Positions 59,501-64,000 of a stretch of DNA of 64,000 nt are shown here, piece by piece. Source of the stretch: VRUE01 sp963805455. GTDB lineage: Bacteria; Actinomycetota; Thermoleophilia; Solirubrobacterales; 70-9. The translations under genes and the position numbers were made by a program. The DNA lies in the NCBI GenBank assembly GCA_963805455.1, contig CAWDUJ010000010.1, positions 62,001 to 126,000 of the forward strand, read 5' to 3'. Position 1 is the first letter of the stretch; each line of letters opens with the position of its first letter. A model generated the notes under the pieces. The model worked only from the letters and a program-made list of their open reading frames with translations. It was not told the origin of the DNA and did no database searches.

Positions 59501-59980
59501 TCAGGCGGCGGTTCCGACGGCCGCCGGGCGTTCCGCCTGGCCGGTCCCGCCGCCGCCGAACTGGACCAGCTCCGCCAGCGTGGTCCCGGCGAGCGCCTTG
59601 GTGACGCCGCCCTGGACCCGTGTCCACAGCAGCTTCGTCGCGCAGGCATGGTCGCCGTCGCTTTCGTGCGAGCAGAGAACCTTGCCCTCCGGTGTCTCGT
59701 GGAAGCACTCCATCGGCGCGATCTGCCCTTCGAGCGCCTCGACCACCACATCGAGCGTGATCTCCTCGGCCGGCATCGCGAGGCGGTAGCCGCCGTGCGC
59801 TCCCCGGGTCGAGGTGACGAGGCCGGCCTTGCGCAGGCGGGCGACGAGGTGCTCGAGGTAGGAGAGCGGGAGGCGCTCGGCCTCGGCGACCGCGCTGAGC
59901 GAGATCGGCGCCGCGCCGGGCTGGCGTCCGAGCTCGACCATAAGGCGCACGCCGTACTCGGCTTTGGTCGAAAACAGCAT
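59501..59980 (-). CDS. sufR: Rrf2-family iron-sulfur regulator (SufR-like)
   Basis: 159 residues from ATG 59980 (a TTG at 59989 is less likely). Opens MLFSTKAEYGVRLMVELG, the standard Rrf2 start. The helix-turn-helix is around residues 25-55 (ISLSAVAEAERLPLSYLEHLVARLRKAGLV). Three Cys in MECFHETPEGKVLCSHESDGDHACATKLLW form the likely Fe-S ligand set. First gene of the sufR-sufC-sufS-sufU arm. Its operator 59989-60010 overlaps the ribosome site area, so it probably represses itself when its cluster is present. C-terminal tail GGGGTGQAERPAAVG is disordered. Confidence 0.86.
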   Translation of the reverse strand: MLFSTKAEYGVRLMVELGRQPGAAPISLSAVAEAERLPLSYLEHLVARLRKAGLVTSTRGAHGGYRLAMPAEEITLDVVVEALEGQIAPMECFHETPEGKVLCSHESDGDHACATKLLWTRVQGGVTKALAGTTLAELVQFGGGGTGQAERPAAVGTAA

Positions 59981-59988
59981 CGAAGTCA

Positions 59989-60010
59989 AATCCTACTAAG
60001 TGAGTCGGTT
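59989..60010. promoter_or_regulatory. SufR-type operator upstream of the regulator
   Basis: AATCCTAC-TAAGTGA-GTCGG then TT, the same AATCCTAC-N7-GTCGG layout as at 55934-55956. It starts 9 bases before the regulator ATG and reaches the stop of the upstream MFS gene (60009-60011). It supports autoregulation of the sufR-like gene. Confidence 0.62.
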
Positions 60011-61466
60011 ATGCGGATTCTGTGGTCGGTTCGGCATCGCCGATTTCGACGTGGGCGCGGCTGTCGCTTGTTTTGATCAGCACCAGGGTCAGGACGATGC
60101 CGACGGCGGCGAAGGCGGCGCCGCCGAGGAAGGCGATCTGGAAGCCATCGGTGAGCGCCGGCTTGAGGCCGTCCCCCGATTCGACCAGGCTTTCGGTGTG
60201 GGAGGTGGCGATCGTCGAGAGAATCGCCAGCCCGAGGGCACCGCCGACCTGCTGGGAGGTGTTGATCAGGCCGCTCGCGAGGCCCGATTCCTTCTCCTCG
60301 ACCCCGGAGACCGCGGCGATCGTCGTCGTCACGAAGGCGAAGCCGAGGCCGGCGGCGGCGAGCAACGAAGGGCCGAGGATGTCGGTCAGGAAACCGCCGC
60401 CGACCGAGACCTGGCTGAACCAGAGCAGTCCGGCGACGATGAAGACCAGGCCGGCCACGAGCACCGGCTTGTAGCCGGCTTTGGTCACCAGGCTGGAAGC
60501 GATTCCGGCCGAGATCATGATCGTCACCGCCAGCGGAAAGTACGAGAGACCGGCGTGGATCGCGCTGTAGCCGAGCACCTGCTGCATGTAGAGCGAGATG
60601 AAGAAGAACATCGAGAAGAGGGAGGCGCCGACGAGGATGCCGACGACGTTGGCTCCGGTCAGGGTGCGGATGCGGAAGATCGAAAACGGGACGAGCGGCT
60701 GGCGCGAGCGCTGCTCGATCACCACGAAGGCCGCAAACAGCAGCAATGAGATGCCGATCAGGGAGAGGGTCTTGGTTGATCCCCAGCCGGCGCTCTCGGC
60801 ATCGACCACCGCGTAGACGAGGAGGGAGAGTGCGGCGGTCACGGAGACGGCCCCGGCGACATCGAAGGCCCGATGCTCGCCGATCGCTCGGCTTTCCATT
60901 ATCAGCCGCGGCGCCAGCGCAAACGCGATCAGGCTGACCGGGACGTTGACCCAGAGGACCCATTCCCAGCCGAGGCCGTCGGTGAGGATCCCGCCGAGCA
61001 GGACGCCGGCGGCGCCCCCGGCGCCGGCGACGGCGCCCCAGACCCCCAGCGCTTTGTTTCGCTCGGCTCCGTCTTTGAAGGTCGTGGTGACGATCGAGAG
61101 CGCGGCGGGGGAGATGATCGCGGCCCCCAGTCCCTGGGCGGCGCGGGCAGCGATCAGCTGCCCTTCGGTGGATGCGAATCCCGCGGCAAGGGACGCGACC
61201 GCAACCAGCAGCAGACCTCCCATGAACACGCGGCGGCGACCGAGCAGGTCCGCCATCCGACCTCCGAGCAGCAGGAAGCCGCCGAAGGTCAGGACGTAGG
61301 CGTTGACCACCCAGGCGAGGTTCTCCTGGGAGAAGTCGAGAGCTTTGCCGATCGTCGGCAGGGCGACGTTGACGATCGAGGCGTCGAGGACGACGACGAA
61401 CTGGGCCGCCGCCAGCAGGATCAGGGCGTACCAGCGTTTCTCCAGATACTCCGCGGACGAGTTCAT
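60009..61466 (-). CDS. MFS drug exporter, DHA2 family (14-helix)
   Basis: 485 residues from ATG 61466. Motif A LGGRMADLLGRRRVFMGG near 75, DASIVNVALPTIGKAL near 30 (typical EmrB/QacA opening), motif C-like GLGWEWVLWVNVP and GPSLLAAAGLGFAF in the second half, about 14 hydrophobic helices. Proton-linked export of drugs or metabolites. It ends where the sufR operator starts, on the same strand, so read-through into suf is possible unless the operator interferes. Cause and substrate unknown. Confidence 0.9.
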   Translation of the reverse strand: MNSSAEYLEKRWYALILLAAAQFVVVLDASIVNVALPTIGKALDFSQENLAWVVNAYVLTFGGFLLLGGRMADLLGRRRVFMGGLLLVAVASLAAGFASTEGQLIAARAAQGLGAAIISPAALSIVTTTFKDGAERNKALGVWGAVAGAGGAAGVLLGGILTDGLGWEWVLWVNVPVSLIAFALAPRLIMESRAIGEHRAFDVAGAVSVTAALSLLVYAVVDAESAGWGSTKTLSLIGISLLLFAAFVVIEQRSRQPLVPFSIFRIRTLTGANVVGILVGASLFSMFFFISLYMQQVLGYSAIHAGLSYFPLAVTIMISAGIASSLVTKAGYKPVLVAGLVFIVAGLLWFSQVSVGGGFLTDILGPSLLAAAGLGFAFVTTTIAAVSGVEEKESGLASGLINTSQQVGGALGLAILSTIATSHTESLVESGDGLKPALTDGFQIAFLGGAAFAAVGIVLTLVLIKTSDSRAHVEIGDAEPTTESA

Positions 61467-61497
61467 TCCGGGAGTCAAGCAAACCGGGGCGGTCGGC

Positions 61498-62127
61498 TCA
61501 GGGCTCGATCAGGCCGCGCCGGATCGCGTAGCGGACGAGCTCGACTCGGTCGCGCATCCCGAGCTTCCGCATCGCGTTTGCGCGGTGATTCTCGACCGTC
61601 TTCTCGGAGAGGTGGAGGATCGCCGCGATCTCCTTCGTCGTGTTCGCCTCGGCGACGAGCTTGACGATCTCCTCCTCGCGCGGGGTCAGCTCCTCCTCAC
61701 CGGCGGAACCCCGCTCGAGCACGTCCTTGATCAGCGCCCGCTGGGCCTCGGGGGTCAGGAACGGCTCGTCGCGCTCGACCGCTCGGATCGCAGCCAGCAG
61801 GTCGGTGTCGGCCTGGGCCTTCAGCACATACCCCGAGGCGCCGGCCTTCAGCGCCTCGAACAGGTAGCGCTCGTCGTCGTGCATCGAGAGAATCAGGACC
61901 GCCACCTCGGGTGCCTGCTCGCGGATCTCCCGGGTCGCCTGCAGGCCGGTCAGCTTCGGCATCCGCACGTCGAGGATCGCGAGGTCGGGCCGCTCGCGGA
62001 TCGCGAGCTCACGCGCCTCGGCGCCGTCGGCGGCCTCGGCGATCACCTCGATGTCGGGCTGGCGCTCGAGCAGCAGGCGCAGCCCCGAGCGGACGATTCC
62101 GTGGTCATCGGCGATCAGGACGCGCAC
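61498..62127 (-). CDS. NarL/FixJ-family response regulator
   Basis: 209 residues from GTG 62127. Receiver domain: VRVLIADDHGIVRSGLRLLL with Asp pair, phosphorylation Asp in DLAILDVRMPKLTG near 54, Lys in GYVLKAQADTDLL near 104. LuxR-type HTH at the C-terminus: EELTPREEEIVKLVAEANTTKEIAAILHLSEKTVENHRANAMRKLGMRDRVELV. The frame continues upstream to 62361 but without receiver homology. The matching HisKA_3 kinase is at 63089-64000, separated by the plus-strand AbiEi/DUF559 gene. Confidence 0.92.
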   Translation of the reverse strand: MRVLIADDHGIVRSGLRLLLERQPDIEVIAEAADGAEARELAIRERPDLAILDVRMPKLTGLQATREIREQAPEVAVLILSMHDDERYLFEALKAGASGYVLKAQADTDLLAAIRAVERDEPFLTPEAQRALIKDVLERGSAGEEELTPREEEIVKLVAEANTTKEIAAILHLSEKTVENHRANAMRKLGMRDRVELVRYAIRRGLIEP

Positions 62128-62184
62128 AGCCGCCAGTGTCCCAACTCGAGGGCGAACCGGAGGTCCTGGCGACTTACCCGTGAA

Positions 62185-63078
62185 ATGGACGGGAAAAGCG
62201 CCAGTGCCGATATCAGGATCGCAATGTTGGCCGGCCGTCAACACGGAGTGGTGGCGACTTCTCAGCTTCGTGCGGCAGGGCTGAGCGACGACGCGATCCG
62301 TGCGCGGGCCGTGGCCGGTCGACTGCACCGAGTGCATCGGGGCGTCTATGCGGTCGGTCATTCAGCGCTTGGGTCCGAGGGGCGCTCGATGGCAGCGGTT
62401 CTGGCGATCGGAAAACCATCGACTTCATCCAGCGGGCCCGTTCTTGAGCATTGGGGTGCAGCGGCCAGCCACCGCAGCGCGGCATGTTTGTGGGGCCTCC
62501 TACCCTCCGTCGATGGCCCGGCCGATGTGGTTGTCGCGGATTCGGGGGGAAGGGCGAGGCGAAGGGGAGTCCGCGTGCATCGGTCTCTCGGGCTGCGGCC
62601 GATCGACGTCACCCTGCGCCATCGGATACCGGTCACCACGCCAGCTCGCACCGTGGCGGATCTCACTCGCGCGGCGGAAAGGGGATGGCCCGGAGCCCCC
62701 TCAGACCGCGAGCTGCGGAAAGCCATACGGCAGGCGGGTGTCTTGGATCTGAGGTTGTCGGACGATGCTCACGGAGATCGGACCAGGAGTGACCTCGAGG
62801 CCGACTTCCTCGGCCTATGTCGGCGCCATCGTCTGCCGACGCCCGAGGTGAATGTGCGGCTGGGCGCCCATCTGGTCGACTTCCTCTGGCGTGAACGCAG
62901 TTTGATCGTCGAAACCGACGGCTACCTCTTTCATCGCGGAAGGGGAGCATTCAGAGACGATCGGCGCCGTGATCTCGAGCTGAGCGACCTCGGGTACAGG
63001 GTGATCCGGCTATCGGAAAGTCAGGTTAGGGGTGAAGCAGATCGGATCGCAGAAACGCTCCTGACCATCCTCCTGTGA
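62185..63078 (+). CDS. AbiEi-like/DUF559 protein (antitoxin-like N-domain, Vsr-type nuclease fold)
   Basis: 297 residues from ATG 62185. N-terminal AbiEi-type winged-helix: IAMLAGRQHGVVATSQLRAAGLSDDAIRARAVAGRLHRVHRGVYAVGHSAL. Middle part with RVHRSLGLRPIDVTLRHRIPVTTPARTVADL. C-terminal DUF559/Vsr-like PD-(D/E)xK domain: DLEADFLGLCRRHRLPTPEVNVRLGAHLVDFLWRERSLIVETDGYLFH, giving Glu, Asp and Glu-x-Asp residues, then DLELSDLGYRVIRL. Paralogs of this architecture are frequent in actinobacteria and are often called type IV TA antitoxin-like. No AbiEii-type toxin is adjacent. It is inserted between a kinase and its regulator. Confidence 0.82.
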   Translation: MDGKSASADIRIAMLAGRQHGVVATSQLRAAGLSDDAIRARAVAGRLHRVHRGVYAVGHSALGSEGRSMAAVLAIGKPSTSSSGPVLEHWGAAASHRSAACLWGLLPSVDGPADVVVADSGGRARRRGVRVHRSLGLRPIDVTLRHRIPVTTPARTVADLTRAAERGWPGAPSDRELRKAIRQAGVLDLRLSDDAHGDRTRSDLEADFLGLCRRHRLPTPEVNVRLGAHLVDFLWRERSLIVETDGYLFHRGRGAFRDDRRRDLELSDLGYRVIRLSESQVRGEADRIAETLLTILL

Positions 63079-63088
63079 GGTCGATGAG

Positions 63089-64000
63089 TCAGTTCCGAAC
63101 CGCAAGGTGAACGGTGGTTCCCTGGTCGGGCCGGGACTCGATCGTCAGATCGGCGTCGACAAGCAGCGCCCGCTCGCGCATCCCGCCGATCCCGAGCCCC
63201 CGCTCGGACTGCTCGAAGGCGAAACCGCGACCGTCATCGGCGACCTCGAGCTCGACGCCCTCGCCGGACCGGCGCAGGCTGACCGTGATCCGGTCGGCGT
63301 CGCTGTGGCGGGCGGCGTTGCTCAGCGCCTCCTGGGCGACCCGGTAGATCACGAGCTGTACGTCGTCATCGAGGTCGGAGAAGTCACCGTCGGCATCGAG
63401 CGCCGTCTCGAGCCGGGGACGGGCGATCTGCTCGACCTGACCCGCGATCGCCGCCGTCAGGCCGAGGTCGTCGAGCGCCGTCGGTCGCAGCTGGCGGGCG
63501 AGGGCCAGCAGCTCGCGCATCGCCTGGTTCGCCAGCGCCTTGGTCTCATCGACCTCGCCGGCGAGCTCCGGCGGCGCAACCTCGCGGACGGCCTCGAGCC
63601 GCAGCAGCAGCCCGGTCAGGGATTGGTTCACCTCGTCGTGGAGGTCGCGGGCGACCCGCGCCCGCTCCTCCTCCTGTGCCCGGAGGGCGGCCGACCCGGC
63701 CCGCCGCCTCTCGGCTTCGAGCCGGTTCATCATCCGCAGGAAGGCGAGCTCGAGGCGCTCGACCTCCTCGGTCTCGCCGACGCCGTCGATCGAGGCCGGA
63801 AGGACCGGGCCGGGCCGGCTCAGGTCGACCTTCTCCATCTCCTCAATCAGATCCTCGAGCGGCGCGAAGCGGCGCCGCTGGGCGATCAGGGCGGCGGCGA
63901 GCGCCACCGCGAGGACGGCAAGCGCGACGATCGCGATCGTGCTCAGCGGTGCCCCCTCGGTCGCATCGGGCAAGCGTAGAGCCGCCGATCCCACCTGGGC
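63089..64000 (-). CDS. NarL-type sensor histidine kinase, 5' end outside window
   Basis: The frame runs to the window edge; 303-304 residues are visible and the N-terminus is probably missing, because a single membrane helix (about 20-40 of the visible part, IAIVALAVLAVALAAALIAQ) stands at the beginning and an outside sensor part before it would be usual. Then a HAMP-like linker (RRRFAPLEDLIEEMEKVDL), HisKA_3 with ERARVARDLHDEVNQSLTGLL (phospho-His), and HATPase_c with EALSNAARHSDADRI (N-box) and VADDGRGFAFEQSERGLGIGGMRERA (G boxes). Likely partner of the NarL regulator at 61498-62127; stop is 11 bases from the DUF559 stop (convergent). Confidence 0.87.
   Translation of the reverse strand, partial: AQVGSAALRLPDATEGAPLSTIAIVALAVLAVALAAALIAQRRRFAPLEDLIEEMEKVDLSRPGPVLPASIDGVGETEEVERLELAFLRMMNRLEAERRRAGSAALRAQEEERARVARDLHDEVNQSLTGLLLRLEAVREVAPPELAGEVDETKALANQAMRELLALARQLRPTALDDLGLTAAIAGQVEQIARPRLETALDADGDFSDLDDDVQLVIYRVAQEALSNAARHSDADRITVSLRRSGEGVELEVADDGRGFAFEQSERGLGIGGMRERALLVDADLTIESRPDQGTTVHLAVRN

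Noticed and set aside
1..64000. tRNA, rRNA, CRISPR, transposase, integrase or phage genes
   Set aside because: No cloverleaf with a T-loop GGTTCGAATCC-type string, no regularly spaced repeat array and no DDE or tyrosine-recombinase protein was recognised by reading; a covariance search could still find an RNA gene.

Overview
This is GC-rich DNA (roughly two thirds G+C by eye) that looks like an actinobacterium of the class Thermoleophilia, most probably order Solirubrobacterales. The lineage call is an inference. It rests on very Glu/Asp/Arg/Ala-rich proteins, GTG and TTG starts, an actinobacterial gene set (MarP-like protease, MMPL transporter, WS/DGAT wax-ester synthase, SufR-type suf genes), and the signal-peptide style SPAM-xVA-xxALVVA-xGxAYAA seen in the genes at 1741-2265 and 38196-39114. 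No tRNA, rRNA, CRISPR array, transposase, integrase or phage gene was seen. This is mostly ordinary chromosomal backbone with some accessory pieces.

Layout. 1-4.7 kb: end of a secreted protein, small hypotheticals, and a minus-strand operon of a CWB2-type cell-wall-binding protein, a small protein and an MBL hydrolase. 4.7-8.2 kb: acyl-CoA dehydrogenase behind a TetR-like palindrome, an M23 peptidase and a low-complexity anchored protein. 8.2-18.1 kb: aspartate-family amino-acid block lysA-hom-thrC-(22-residue micro-ORF)-thrB-cupin, then a large glutamate synthase. 18.2-23.4 kb: coiled-coil protein, FHA/zinc-ribbon protein, SRPBCC protein, lipoprotein, MecA_N-type penicillin-binding protein and MarP-like membrane protease. 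23.4-25.3 kb: hxlR-xseA-xseB. 25.3-29.2 kb: MarR regulator, frameshifted MMPL exporter and an ECF sigma factor with a C-terminal SnoaL-like domain. 29.2-35.7 kb: addB-addA recombination helicase-nuclease, with addB frameshifted in a CTC triplet tract. 35.7-41.4 kb: small enzymes, a SufT-like protein, a surface protein hit by an 88-bp tandem duplication, an NTF2-like protein and an NHL beta-propeller protein. 41.2-43.7 kb: cupredoxin plus multicopper oxidase operon. 43.8-46.4 kb: GAF/degenerate-GGDEF protein coupled to an MshEN-coiled-coil protein, then FxsA. 46.4-49.9 kb: a second 22-residue micro-ORF coupled to WS/DGAT, ispH, a hairpin cluster and a cysteine-less thioredoxin-fold protein. 49.9-52.9 kb: TenA/PqqC-fold protein and a three-gene membrane/cupredoxin-like cluster. 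52.9-60 kb: suf iron-sulfur assembly genes in two arms (Rieske-sufB-sufD and sufR-sufC-sufS-sufU). 60-64 kb: MFS exporter, NarL response regulator, AbiEi/DUF559 protein and a histidine kinase truncated by the window edge.

Strongest leads beyond routine annotation: (1) two nearly identical 22-residue micro-ORFs, each ending in a TGATG overlap with an unrelated gene (thrB and WS/DGAT); (2) a degenerate GGDEF protein translationally coupled to an MshEN protein, a possible nucleotide-signal receptor pair; (3) one operator sequence, AATCCTAC-N7-GTCGG, upstream of both suf arms, readable as a SufR regulon; (4) three genes with frame damage (MMPL exporter, addB, collagen-like surface protein), two of them at repeats that could be reversible; (5) long perfect hairpins directly after stop codons, two of them sharing the core CCTGCGATT.
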